Part shown: piece by piece, positions 17,382 to 26,567 of the stretch | Position numbering within the stretch: the first letter of the stretch is position 1 | How the letters are laid out: each line of letters starts with the position of its first letter | Assembly: GCA_900321275.1 (NCBI GenBank) | Contig: ONVI01000012.1 | Span: forward strand, 1-53,117 | Origin: an uncultured Eubacteriales bacterium | Lineage (GTDB): Bacteria > Bacillota > Clostridia > Oscillospirales > Oscillospiraceae | DNA length: 53,117 nt | Reading direction: 5' to 3' | Made by a program: the position numbers and the translations under genes | Notes under the pieces: model-generated | What the model was told of the DNA's origin: nothing | The model's input: the letters and a program-made list of their open reading frames with translations, nothing else | Databases searched by the model: none

Positions 17382-19316
17382 ATGAACAGCAATGTCAAGA
17401 AATTCGTCACGTTACTCGTTTCGATTATGATTATTCTGGGGTTTTCTGCGATTCTGGAAAAGCAAAGGCAGGATCCTCTTGAAAAGCAGGTTTCAAGCAT
17501 GAAGCTGGAGGATAAGGTCGCGCAGATGATGATTGCCTCTTTCCGGGTATGGAAGGAGGTGCCGGAAACGGAGGACGAAGTGCAGCCACAGCAAGAGCCG
17601 CCCGCCGTAAACATCACCGAGCTGAACGATGAAATCAGGGACATGCTCGGCCGCGATCACTTCGGCGGCGTCCTGCTGTTCGGTGAAAACTTCGTGGACG
17701 CGGAACAGACGCTCCGGCTGACCGCGGATATGCAGAACGCAAACAAGAGCGGGGGAGGACTGCCGCTGATGTTCTTTGTGGATCAGGAGGGCGGAAATGT
17801 CAGCCGGATCGGTTACAGCACGATCGGCGTCAGCAATATGGCGCTCGCCGCAACGGGCGATCCCGAGAATGCACGGAAAATGGCCTCCGTTCACGGAGAG
17901 GAGATCGGACTGCTCGGCATCCGGGCTGATTTTGCGCCGGTGGTGGACGTCAACAACAATCCTGCAAATCCGGTGATTGGGAATCGATCCTTCTCCGATG
18001 ATCCCGAAACGGTCTCAAAATTCAGCTGCGCTTATCTGAACGGCCTGCATGACGTCGGAATCGCCGCGACGCTCAAGCATTTTCCCGGTCACGGAAACAC
18101 CGATACGGACAGCCATACCGGCTTCCCGCTTATCAACAACAGCTATGAAGAGCTGAAAGCCTGTGAGCTGATCCCCTTCAAGGCCGCGATCGACGCCGGG
18201 GCAGACATGGTAATGACCGCGCATATCCAGTACCCCCAGATCGAAACGGAGACTTATACCTCCGTATCCACCGGCGAACAGGTTTTCCTCCCCGCCACGA
18301 TGAGCCGCAAGATCCTGACGGATATTTTGCGGGGCGATATGGGCTTTCAGGGCGTGATTGTGTCAGACGCGCTGGATATGACGGCAATCACCGACTTCTT
18401 CAGTGTGGAAGACATTGTGAAATATACGATTAACGCGGGCGCGGATCTGCTGATCCTGCCGGGGGTGAAAGACACGAAGCTGTTTGCGCTGACGCAGACA
18501 TATCTGGACACTGCGGTTTCACTGGTCAAAGCAGGGGAGATCGACGAGGCGCGGATCAATGACGCCGTTCTCCGCATTCTGAGACTGAAGCAGAAGTACG
18601 GTATCCTGGATCAAAAAGACTTCGACGTGACGGAAGAGAAGATCAGCGCTGCGAAAAACGGGGTCGGCTCCGCCGCACACAGGGAGACCGAGCGGCAGAT
18701 CGCCGAAAAAGCCCTGACCCTGGTGAAAAATGAAAACAACGCTTTCCCGATTGAAATGAAGACGGGAGAGACAACGCTGATCCTGTTCGCGGATTCCTGC
18801 GCCAGCCGCGCGGGAGCGGGAGAGCTGGCCCGGGAGCTGCTGGAGGAAAAACAGGCCCTGCCGGAAGGCGCCGAAATCCTCGTGATGAAGAACACAAGGG
18901 ATAACGAAGCCGATTGCATCGAGGCGGCGTGCAGAGCCGATCATGTGATCCTCGTGCACCGGGTATACGCCGCGGCCTGTCTGGATTCTGAGACTGGGGA
19001 CGGGTTTTCGTCCGGTACCTTTGACAGGCTCATTGACGCAGTACATGAGAAGGGAAAGACCGTGATCGTGGTGAGCTGTCAGCTGCCCTATGACGCGGCG
19101 CGTTTCCCGGCGGCGGACGCCGTTCTCCTGACCTGGTGGGGCAGCGCGATGCCCACGCTTCCCCTGGAAGGGAGCACATGGTCCTCGAATCTTCCCGAGG
19201 GGCTGCTGGCCTGCTTCGGTCAGGGCAGCGCGGACGGCAGGCTTCCCGTCAACATCCCGACGCTGGATGAACAGTACAGGACAACGGATCAGATCTTGTA
19301 TCCGAGGTCGGCATAA
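17382..19316 (+). CDS. Glycoside hydrolase family 3 beta-N-acetylhexosaminidase-like protein
   Basis: The start at 17382 has AAGGAGA 9 bases upstream; an earlier in-frame ATG at 17328 has none. The 644-residue product has an N-terminal signal or anchor helix (~10-28). The GH3 barrel follows with DQEGGNVSRIG, the NagZ-type KHFPGHG loop (~232) that carries the catalytic His, and nucleophile D329 in IVSDALDM. A C-terminal GH3_C-like domain fills residues ~430-644. NagZ-type enzymes cleave N-acetylglucosamine from muropeptides or glycans. The signal or anchor sequence suggests action outside the membrane. Confidence 0.85.
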   Translation: MNSNVKKFVTLLVSIMIILGFSAILEKQRQDPLEKQVSSMKLEDKVAQMMIASFRVWKEVPETEDEVQPQQEPPAVNITELNDEIRDMLGRDHFGGVLLFGENFVDAEQTLRLTADMQNANKSGGGLPLMFFVDQEGGNVSRIGYSTIGVSNMALAATGDPENARKMASVHGEEIGLLGIRADFAPVVDVNNNPANPVIGNRSFSDDPETVSKFSCAYLNGLHDVGIAATLKHFPGHGNTDTDSHTGFPLINNSYEELKACELIPFKAAIDAGADMVMTAHIQYPQIETETYTSVSTGEQVFLPATMSRKILTDILRGDMGFQGVIVSDALDMTAITDFFSVEDIVKYTINAGADLLILPGVKDTKLFALTQTYLDTAVSLVKAGEIDEARINDAVLRILRLKQKYGILDQKDFDVTEEKISAAKNGVGSAAHRETERQIAEKALTLVKNENNAFPIEMKTGETTLILFADSCASRAGAGELARELLEEKQALPEGAEILVMKNTRDNEADCIEAACRADHVILVHRVYAAACLDSETGDGFSSGTFDRLIDAVHEKGKTVIVVSCQLPYDAARFPAADAVLLTWWGSAMPTLPLEGSTWSSNLPEGLLACFGQGSADGRLPVNIPTLDEQYRTTDQILYPRSA

Positions 19317-19420
19317 AAAAACAAGGATGGGCAAAACGTTCTGACGATCCGAATAAGAATCTGAAATTGCTGAAATCAGAAGACCGAAAAAGGAATAATA
19401 GTTTTTATATTGGAGGCAGA

Positions 19421-19460
19421 TTTGGGCGAATACGTCATCTTCAGATCGTATTCGCCCAAA
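19421..19460. repeat. Perfect 14-bp inverted repeat before the RCK_C gene
   Basis: TTTGGGCGAATACG (19421-19434) and its exact complement (19447-19460) surround a 12-base loop, 43 bases before the next start codon. There is no continuous T-tract, so a leader stem-loop or operator is as likely as a terminator. Confidence 0.6.
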
Positions 19461-19503
19461 AGAGTATTGTTTTCGGTGAAAACGCCGCAGAAAGGAGAGA
19501 CCG

Positions 19504-20220
19504 ATGAATATTTACATGGAGCTGGCCCTTTTCGCACTGATCATTCTGATCTATTGGATCATCACGGAGCTGTTCACCATACTGTTTCGCTTCACCGGAC
19601 TTCCGGGGGAAAAAGCGCAGTTTCAGGTCATTTCTCTTCTGACGGGCTGCGGGTATACGACCAGGGAGAGCGAGATGTTCCTCTCCACCAGGAAAAGACG
19701 ACATCTCGCAAGGGTTACCATGCTCTTCGGATATGCCTTCAGAATGACGCTTGTATCCGCTTTTATCAATGTGTTTTTATCCCTGAAGTTAACCCGGGCT
19801 GAGCACGTTTTTTTGGGAATTTTGATCCCGATAGCGTTCTTCTTAATCATATACGTTTTTATGCGCTTTCCGAAAATCCGCGCGTGGGGCGACAGCATTC
19901 TGCTGAAAATCGCTCACCGCATTGTCGGCAGAACGGACGGTACCAATACAGTGATGCTTCTGGACTATATCGGGTTGGATTCCATAGCGAGCGTTATGCT
20001 CAACAGAATTCCGGAACAATTTCGGGGCGTTCCGCTTTCCGAAACCGGGCTGAAGACAAAGACGGGCATTCTGGTGATGCTGATTGAAAAGCCGGGAAAA
20101 CCGGCCGTATCGGCCGGAGCAGATACAGTTTTTACGGAAGGCGACAAGATAACCGTATTCGGAAATTATTCCATGATCTGCAAAGTGTTCCATGCACGTG
20201 AACGCTTCGCCGATGATTAG
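19504..20220 (+). CDS. Membrane protein with C-terminal RCK_C (TrkA-C) domain
   Basis: 238 residues, with GAAAGGAGA before the ATG. One helix is at ~5-27 and two more at ~80-125. The last ~80 residues form an RCK_C domain: GVPLSETGLKTKTGILVMLIEKPG, then VFTEGDKITVFG. RCK_C domains bind small ligands (c-di-AMP in several Firmicutes K+ transport regulators) and control ion channels or transporters. The central segment (ISLLTGCGYTTRESEMF) is conserved-looking and may contribute to a pore. No K+ transporter gene is adjacent. Ligand and transported ion are not determinable from the sequence. Confidence 0.75.
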   Translation: MNIYMELALFALIILIYWIITELFTILFRFTGLPGEKAQFQVISLLTGCGYTTRESEMFLSTRKRRHLARVTMLFGYAFRMTLVSAFINVFLSLKLTRAEHVFLGILIPIAFFLIIYVFMRFPKIRAWGDSILLKIAHRIVGRTDGTNTVMLLDYIGLDSIASVMLNRIPEQFRGVPLSETGLKTKTGILVMLIEKPGKPAVSAGADTVFTEGDKITVFGNYSMICKVFHARERFADD

Positions 20221-20392
20221 GGAAACGCTGAAAAAATCGCCGCGCTCGGCTTGACGGCATATTTCCCGTCTGTCTTCGGCTGAAAAACTTGAAATACACA
20301 AAGTATTCCTGTGCTTTTCAGCTTTCGATAGCAAAAAAACCTGCTCGCAAATCCGCGCACGTCGATTTCATCAGCGCTTCCCAAGAAAAAGT
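20220..20392. mobile_element. MITE-like repeat with 20-bp terminal inverted repeats
   Basis: The ends GGGAAACGCTGAAAAAATCG (20220-20239) and CGATTTCATCAGCGCTTCCC (20373-20392) are complementary at 17 of 20 positions. The ~170-base body has no coding capacity. It abuts the stop codon of the RCK_C gene, sharing its last G. Confidence 0.6.
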
Positions 20393-20413
20393 ACAATATC
20401 TGAAATAAAATCC

Positions 20414-20442
20414 TTCATATAAAGCGAGGGTTATGATATAAT
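20414..20442 (+). promoter_or_regulatory. Promoter for the YdcF-like gene
   Basis: TTCATA (20414-20419), a 17-base spacer and TATAAT (20437-20442), 35 bases before the GTG start. It lies just outside the repeat element. Confidence 0.6.
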
Positions 20443-20477
20443 CTGCCCGGAAATGAAATCAAGGAGGGAAAACCCCG

Positions 20478-21350
20478 GTGAAAACAGCTTCGATCACGCG
20501 CTTTTTAAGCTTCGTTCTTGCTTTTGCTGTTTTCTGTTCCTGTTCCGCTTACGCGCATGCGGAAGAAAAAAAGGATAAACAGAAGATCATTGAGGAAATG
20601 GTCGTGGATTACGGCAGCTACGGCGAGGAGGCAGAGGAGCGCGTCTGGGATCTCCTGAAGGAATTGAGAAAGCTTGATGCCGACGCAGCGGATCGGTGGG
20701 AGAGCATCATGGCGCTATGGAGAAGGGCCAATACGGCTTTGACGCTTCATGAGGGGGTGCTGCCGGACGGCCTTCCGGATACGGACGAGCTGTGCATCGT
20801 GGTACTCGGCTTTCAGCTCAACCCGGACGGGACTATGCGCGATGAACTGCTTGAGCGGCTGCAAACGGCAAAACGCAGCGCGGAAAAGTATCCAAACGCG
20901 ATGATTGTCTGCACCGGGGGCGGGACGGCTTCAGAGAACGAGTTTGCAACAGAAGCGGGAGAAATGGCAAAATGGCTGATCGAAAACGGAATCGCGCCCG
21001 AGAGAATCATCGTAGAGGACAAGTCCCTCACAACGGCACAAAACACGGTTTTCACCCTTAACATTCTCGAAGAGAATTATCCGCAGGTAAAATCGCTGGC
21101 AATCGTGTCCAGCGACTATCATATTGCGACGGGTACGCTCCTGTTCGGGGCTGAGGCTATCCTGCGCTCGGCGAAGGCTGACAGCCAGGACACGCGCGTC
21201 GTCTCCAGCGCCGCCTGGAGAGCGCCTTCCGGAAGCCTGTCGACGATGTTCCAGGCCGGGGCGCTGATCGAGCTGTCCGGTGATGAGCGCACGGCTTATA
21301 AAATATACTTTGATACCTATGATATTCACGATCTGCCGCCGCTGAAATAA
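20478..21350 (+). CDS. YdcF/SanA-family (DUF218) exported protein
   Basis: GTG start with AAGGAGGG 9 bases upstream; 290 residues. A signal peptide ends near AYAHA. The DUF218 domain spans ~100-250: VVLGFQLNPDG, RLQTAKRSAEKYPNAMIVCTGGGTASE, EAGEMAKWLIENGIAPERIIVEDKSLTTAQNTVF and AIVSSDYHI, all hallmark blocks. The family is widespread in envelopes and poorly characterised. Some members affect vancomycin sensitivity or lipid-linked precursors. The ~70-residue helical acidic N-terminal extension is extra to the core fold. Confidence 0.88.
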   Translation: MKTASITRFLSFVLAFAVFCSCSAYAHAEEKKDKQKIIEEMVVDYGSYGEEAEERVWDLLKELRKLDADAADRWESIMALWRRANTALTLHEGVLPDGLPDTDELCIVVLGFQLNPDGTMRDELLERLQTAKRSAEKYPNAMIVCTGGGTASENEFATEAGEMAKWLIENGIAPERIIVEDKSLTTAQNTVFTLNILEENYPQVKSLAIVSSDYHIATGTLLFGAEAILRSAKADSQDTRVVSSAAWRAPSGSLSTMFQAGALIELSGDERTAYKIYFDTYDIHDLPPLK

Positions 21351-21444
21351 GTGTTCGTTCAACATACCGTATCCCAAAATATACAGCGGCGTTGTGAGAG
21401 ATGAGGAACTGACAATCGGCAGATCGCAGAAAGGGAGACTGAAC

Positions 21445-22350
21445 GTGAAAAAAAGCAATCGAAATCCGGGCCCGGCGCTGATCATCCTTGCCGCCTGTTT
21501 CTGGGGGAGCATGGGCATATTTGTCCGAAAACTCAGCACATACGGGTTCAGCTCCATCCAGATTGTGGCGATCCGCGTCACCTTGGCCGCACTGGTTTTC
21601 TGCGTTCTGCTGCTCGTCAAAGATCCCGGCGGTTTTCGGATTTCCCTGCGGGATATTCCCCTATTTCTGGGGCTCGGGTTCGGAAGCATTCTCTTTTTCA
21701 CCGTCTGCTATTTTACCGCCATCACGATGATGCCTCTCTCCACCGCGGCGATTCTGCTCTATACCTCGCCTATATGGATCATGCTGATGTCTGTGCTGTT
21801 CTTCCGTGAAAAGCTGACCGCGAGAAAGCTTCTGGCCCTGGTGCTTGCCTTTGCCGGTTGCGTCCTGGTTTCCGGGGCATCCGGAGGAGGAATGACCGCG
21901 GCGGGATTGCTGATCGGCCTCGGCTCCGGCATCGGGTACGGCTTGTACAGCATTCTGGGCACGATAGCGCTCCGACGCTACTCTCCCTATACGGTCACGA
22001 CCTATACATTTTTGTTCGCGGCAGTCGGCTCCTGGCTGATCTGCCGTCCGGGAGATATGATTTCAAAGTTTGCCGCCGCAGAAGATGGGAGTGCCCTGCT
22101 TTTTCTCTGCTTCCTGACTGCGGTGATCACAGCCGTCATTCCGTTTCTGACCTATACGCTCGGCCTTCGTACTGTTGAGGCCAGCAGGGCAGGGATTCTC
22201 GCAACCGTTGAACCGATGGTTGCGGCTCTGATCGGCGTAATTGTCTTTTCGGAACCGATCACAATCCAATCCGGAGCGGGTATTCTTCTGATTTTGACCG
22301 CTGTTATTCTGCTGAACTGTGCGGACAGACGGGTTCGAATTGACAATTAG
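21445..22350 (+). CDS. EamA/DMT-family transporter
   Basis: I chose GTG at 21445 (AAGGGAG 7 bases upstream) over the ATG at 21394, which lacks a site. The 301 residues contain ten hydrophobic helices in two five-helix EamA repeats (first from ALIILAACFWGSMGIFVRKL, second from TAAGLLIGLGSGIGYGLYSIL). The typical end is ASRAGILATVEPMVAALIGVIVFSEPI. Drug/metabolite transporters of this type exchange or export small metabolites or amino acids. It follows the YdcF gene by 94 bases. Substrate unknown. Confidence 0.88.
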   Translation: MKKSNRNPGPALIILAACFWGSMGIFVRKLSTYGFSSIQIVAIRVTLAALVFCVLLLVKDPGGFRISLRDIPLFLGLGFGSILFFTVCYFTAITMMPLSTAAILLYTSPIWIMLMSVLFFREKLTARKLLALVLAFAGCVLVSGASGGGMTAAGLLIGLGSGIGYGLYSILGTIALRRYSPYTVTTYTFLFAAVGSWLICRPGDMISKFAAAEDGSALLFLCFLTAVITAVIPFLTYTLGLRTVEASRAGILATVEPMVAALIGVIVFSEPITIQSGAGILLILTAVILLNCADRRVRIDN

Positions 22351-22459
22351 CGCAGTTGGCTGTAAAATTATAGTAGGGAAACGAATTGGCGGCGGCGATA
22401 TTCTGACTGTTGTGTGATCTGCCGCGGAATACAACAGAGATAAGCAGCAGAAAACGGAG

Positions 22460-22506
22460 AAAAGGACATCGCGGCTGCGCAAACTGCAGGTTTATGATGT
22501 CCTTTT
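22460..22506 (+). terminator. Terminator after the EamA gene
   Basis: AAAAGGACATC (22460-22470) pairs perfectly with GATGTCCTTTT (22496-22506). A smaller CTGC/GCAG pair lies inside. The T-tract is short. Confidence 0.6.
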
Positions 22507-22558
22507 GTCATGTCCGCTTTTGACGATTGAACCGGAAGTCTGTGGATGGAGGCAGTTC

Positions 22559-23446
22559 ATGTATCTGAAGGGAAAAATAGATTTGCATATGCACACTACC
22601 GTGTCCGACGGCAGCGATTCTCCGGAGGAAATCCTGCAGGCAGTGAGAACAACAGGTCTTGTGTTTTTTGCTGTAAGTGATCATGATGCGGTAAAGGGCT
22701 GCCGGATCGTGCGCGGGCTCTTGCGGGAGGGGGACCCGGCCTTCGTGAACGGGGCGGAGTTTTCGTGCAGGGACGATCTGGGAAAGTATCACATTCTGGG
22801 CTATGCCTACGACCCCGCGGCGGCGGCCATGAGGACGCTTATCGGCAGGGGGCATGGCCTTCGGATGAAGAAAGTGAAGGCCAGACTGGACTTTATCAGG
22901 GATGAATTCGGGTTTTCATTTCCTGAGGAGGAGATACAGTCGCTCCTGGCCCTGGACAACCCGGGCAAGCCGCATATCGGCAATCTGATGGTGAAGTACG
23001 GCTATGCAAAGAGCAAAGAGGAAGCCATACGTGACTATATCAACCGGAAGCATTTCAAAAACGAGTTCGTCCGTCCGGAAGAGGCCATTGCCGGCATTCT
23101 GAAAAGCGGCGGTATCCCGGTTCTGGCGCATCCCTCCTTCGGCAGCGGCGATGAACTGATCGTCGGCGAAGAAATGGATCAGCGTCTGAAACGCCTGATC
23201 GGATACGGGCTGCAGGGCGTGGAGGCTTTTTACTCAGGTTTTTCTCCGAAACTGAAAAGTGAGATGCTGAAATACGCGGAGCAGTATCATCTGTATGTGA
23301 CGGCGGGCAGCGATTACCACGGAAAAAACAAGCTCATCCCGCTCGGCGATACCGGCATGGAGGAGAATATGCCTGTGCCTGAAGGCATGCTGCGCTTTAT
23401 GGAGGCCGTTGACCCGAAGCTGCCGGACCTTCTTCTGTCCCGCTGA
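22559..23446 (+). CDS. PHP-domain phosphoesterase (YciV/TrpH-like)
   Basis: ATG at 22559 with GGAGG 6 bases upstream; 295 residues. All four PHP metal motifs are present: DLHMHTTVSDGSDSPEE, VSDHDAVKG, PVLAHPSF and GSDYHGKN. The glutamate in NGAEFSC is also present. Family members hydrolyse 3'-5' phosphoesters. E. coli YciV/RNase AM trims 5' ends of RNA and short oligonucleotides, and others act on phosphorylated metabolites. This length and motif spacing fit the YciV type. It sits 115 bases before the synthetase operon with no terminator visible between, but a functional link is not evident. Confidence 0.88.
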   Translation: MYLKGKIDLHMHTTVSDGSDSPEEILQAVRTTGLVFFAVSDHDAVKGCRIVRGLLREGDPAFVNGAEFSCRDDLGKYHILGYAYDPAAAAMRTLIGRGHGLRMKKVKARLDFIRDEFGFSFPEEEIQSLLALDNPGKPHIGNLMVKYGYAKSKEEAIRDYINRKHFKNEFVRPEEAIAGILKSGGIPVLAHPSFGSGDELIVGEEMDQRLKRLIGYGLQGVEAFYSGFSPKLKSEMLKYAEQYHLYVTAGSDYHGKNKLIPLGDTGMEENMPVPEGMLRFMEAVDPKLPDLLLSR

Positions 23447-23561
23447 TGGGGCCTTGATACTGTATAACTGTGGTTCTTTTGCATGCGCAGCAACCGAAAG
23501 TGTTATCAGCGAGCAGGATGCTTCTTCTGACGAATACCTGTATTGTAAAGAGAAGGGTGAA

Positions 23562-26555
23562 ATGATGAAAACGATTATCCATACATTGCAGCAATACACA
23601 AAAGAGAGTCCGAATGCAGCGATCCTTTTCGATGACGTACATACAAAGGGCGTCACTTACGCGCAGCTGGACGAGATGTCAGGGCGCGTTTACGCCTGGC
23701 TGAAAGCGCAGGAAATCGGGAAGGAGGCCTTTGTCCTGATCGATCTTCCGCGCGGTGTCCTGCCGGTCGTCGCCATGATCGGCGTCTGGAAGGCGGGCGC
23801 GGCCTGGACCCTGGTGGAGGACACCTACGCGCCGGAACGCATCGAATTTATCCGCCGTGACTGCGGCTGCAAGGCGGAAATTTCATCGGAAACCTGGGAC
23901 GAGATCATGCATACCGAGGCGCTTGCCGGATATGAAGAGGTCGGCGCACACGACGCGGCCTACGCCATTTATACCTCCGGCACGACGGGCAATCCCAAGG
24001 GCGTCCTGCATGAGTACGGCAATCTCCAGCGCGCCATCGACTCCATCACCATCGGCGGCAAGGTTCCCTTTGACGGGAAGGACAGACTGGCAACGCTTGC
24101 CCCCATGAACTTTGTCGCCACGGTTATCGTCATCCTGTCTGCGCTGAACGTGTTCGAGGGGAAAAACTATATTGTCTCCTACGCCACGATCAAGAATCCC
24201 ACGGCGCTGGCAAAGTTTTTCCTCACCAAGCGCATCACCATCACATTCCTGACGCCCTCCTATGTCCGCAAGCTCGGCACCAACACCGGACCCTTCCTGC
24301 GGATGCTGTTCGTCGGCTCCGAGCCCGCGAACAATCTCTACAACAAAAACCTCAAGCTCATCAACATCTACGCTGCCAGCGAGAGCGGTTTTGCGGTCGG
24401 CTTCTTTGAGATCGACAGGCCCTACGAGGTGTGTCCCATCGGCCGGCCCCAGGTCGAGACGGAAATCCATCTGCTCTCCGAAGACGGCACGGAGGTTCCG
24501 GAAGGGGAGACGGGCGAGCTCTGCTTTGTCAACCCCTATGTCCGCGGTTATATCAACTTGCCGGAGGAAACTGCCAGGGCTTTCCGTGACGGGCTTTATC
24601 ACACCGGCGATCTGGCGAGGCGTGACGAGAACGGAAATCTTCTGCTGCTCGGCCGCACCGGCGACATGATCAAGATTAACGGCAACCGCATCGAACCCGC
24701 CGAAATCGAGGCCGCCGTCAAGCAGGCACTGGGCATCGACTGGTGCGCCGCCCGTGGATTTGAAGAGGATGGGAAGAGCTATCTGTGTGCTTATTACACG
24801 GCGGACATAAAGGTCGATCCCGCCGCGCTGCGCGAGGAGCTCTTAAAACGCCTGCCCTATTATATGATCCCTGCCTACTTCATGAAGATCGACTCGGTAC
24901 CCCTCAAGGCAAGCGGCAAGCTGGACCGCCGCGCCCTGCCCGCACCGGATGCCAAAGACTTCCAGAGTGGCTACAAGGCGCCGGAAAACGAGACCCAAAA
25001 GGCGCTTTGCCTGGCTATGGCTGCTGTTCTGGGACTTCAGCGCGTGGGCATCCACGATGATTTTTACGAGCTGGGCGGCGATTCCCTCGGCTCCATCGAC
25101 CTTGTCAGTCAGAGCGGTTTGCCGGGCCTCAGCGCGGCGCTGATTTTCCGCGGCAGGACGCCGGAGAAGATTGCTGCCCTGTATGACGAAGAGATGGCGA
25201 AAGGCGGTGGAGAATCGCCCGATGAGAAGAACGATGAGGCCATGACGCGCTCGCACGCTTTGACTGCCGAGCAGCTCTACATGATCGACTACCAGCTTTA
25301 CACGCCGAATTCCACCATGTACAACCTCTTCTCCGTCATGCGCGTAGATAAGGAGATGTTCGAGCCCGAGAAACTGGCGAAGGCCATGCAGACTGCGATC
25401 TCCAATCATCCGGCCCTGCTGACCACCTTTGCTTACAACGGGGACGGAGATCTTGAGCAGCGTTACACGCCCGAAATCCGGCAGGACATTCATGTGGAAA
25501 AGCTCTCGGAGTTCGAATTCCGCTATATCAAGGACACGCTGGTCTATCCTTTCAAAATCGTCGGCGGAAAGCTGTATCGCTGCAAAGTGTTTGAGACGGA
25601 AAAGGCGGCGTATATCTTCTTTGACGTACACCACTCGCTGTTTGACGGCAGTTCCCTCAAGGTCTTCCTCTCGGACGTTGGCAAGGCCATGATGGATATG
25701 CCGATGGAAAAGGATTATTATTATCTCATGCTCCAGCGCAGGGAAGACGCGCAGAAGGCCGGCTTTTATGAGGAAAGCCGCCGTTATTTCGAGAAACGCT
25801 ACGATAATGTCAACTGGGCGGGCTATCCGAAAACCGATCACGAATCCCGCGACAATGCGATGGGTGAGCTTTTCGCGCCGCTGGAGATCGCCCAGCCGCA
25901 GATGCGCGCGATGGAGAAGGCCTACAAAATCAGCCGCAACGAGTTTTTCATCACCGTGGCGGGACTTGCGATCTCTATTTACAACAATATGCCCGATATC
26001 AAGATCAGCTGGATCTACAACGGGCGCGAGGATCTGCAGATGATGAACACGGTGGGCCTTCTGTTCCGCGACCTGCCGGTAGCCTTCCGTTTCAAGGACA
26101 GCGATACCCTGCGCGATGTCTTCCACGACGTACATGAGCAGGTACGCATGGGAATCGAGCACAGCCTCTACCCCTATGTGGATCTCAACAACCGCGTAAA
26201 CGGCGAGCAGTCCGCCTACCTCCTGTATCAGCAGGACATCCGGGATATGGGCGGACTGGAGGACTTCAGCGTGGAGACTGTGGACGTGCGGCAGAATCAG
26301 GCCGCCTCGCAGACCATCCTGGATATGGAGATTCTGGACGGCGCGGACGGTCTGCAGCTTATGATCGACTTTGCCGCGAGCCGCTACATGAAGGAGAGCA
26401 TCGAACACTTCCGGGATCTGTTCGTGAAGCTGGCACAGTGCATGGTCACGCACAACTCCCAGAGCGACGTGACCGTGGGCCAGCTGAAGGCAAAGGTCTC
26501 CGATCAGAAGAACTTCTTCCGAATGGTGAAGGGTATCTTCACCTGGAAGAAGTAA
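23562..26555 (+). CDS. Compact nonribosomal-peptide-synthetase-like protein (A-T-C)
   Basis: About 997 residues from ATGATG at 23562, with GAAGGGTGA upstream. The adenylation domain (~1-485) has the A3 loop YTSGTTGNPKG (137-147), TGDLARRDENG, GRTGDMIKINGNRIEP and the A10 lysine K453 in SGKLDRR. The carrier domain has the phosphopantetheine serine S508 in GGDSLGS. A terminal condensation-type domain (~565-995) has HHSLFDG (690-696). The order A-T-C with no loading C or thioesterase implies the tethered acyl group is passed to a soluble or second acceptor. The Asp that normally holds an amino-acid amine is replaced (F184-V185). The 12-base gap to the MATE gene indicates one operon. Confidence 0.9.
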   Translation: MMKTIIHTLQQYTKESPNAAILFDDVHTKGVTYAQLDEMSGRVYAWLKAQEIGKEAFVLIDLPRGVLPVVAMIGVWKAGAAWTLVEDTYAPERIEFIRRDCGCKAEISSETWDEIMHTEALAGYEEVGAHDAAYAIYTSGTTGNPKGVLHEYGNLQRAIDSITIGGKVPFDGKDRLATLAPMNFVATVIVILSALNVFEGKNYIVSYATIKNPTALAKFFLTKRITITFLTPSYVRKLGTNTGPFLRMLFVGSEPANNLYNKNLKLINIYAASESGFAVGFFEIDRPYEVCPIGRPQVETEIHLLSEDGTEVPEGETGELCFVNPYVRGYINLPEETARAFRDGLYHTGDLARRDENGNLLLLGRTGDMIKINGNRIEPAEIEAAVKQALGIDWCAARGFEEDGKSYLCAYYTADIKVDPAALREELLKRLPYYMIPAYFMKIDSVPLKASGKLDRRALPAPDAKDFQSGYKAPENETQKALCLAMAAVLGLQRVGIHDDFYELGGDSLGSIDLVSQSGLPGLSAALIFRGRTPEKIAALYDEEMAKGGGESPDEKNDEAMTRSHALTAEQLYMIDYQLYTPNSTMYNLFSVMRVDKEMFEPEKLAKAMQTAISNHPALLTTFAYNGDGDLEQRYTPEIRQDIHVEKLSEFEFRYIKDTLVYPFKIVGGKLYRCKVFETEKAAYIFFDVHHSLFDGSSLKVFLSDVGKAMMDMPMEKDYYYLMLQRREDAQKAGFYEESRRYFEKRYDNVNWAGYPKTDHESRDNAMGELFAPLEIAQPQMRAMEKAYKISRNEFFITVAGLAISIYNNMPDIKISWIYNGREDLQMMNTVGLLFRDLPVAFRFKDSDTLRDVFHDVHEQVRMGIEHSLYPYVDLNNRVNGEQSAYLLYQQDIRDMGGLEDFSVETVDVRQNQAASQTILDMEILDGADGLQLMIDFAASRYMKESIEHFRDLFVKLAQCMVTHNSQSDVTVGQLKAKVSDQKNFFRMVKGIFTWKK

Positions 26556-26567
26556 AGGGAGCGCGGG

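Noticed and set aside
24843-26453. 536-codon minus-strand open frame opposite the synthetase
   Set aside because: Antisense shadow of a carrier/condensation region with clear motifs on the plus strand.
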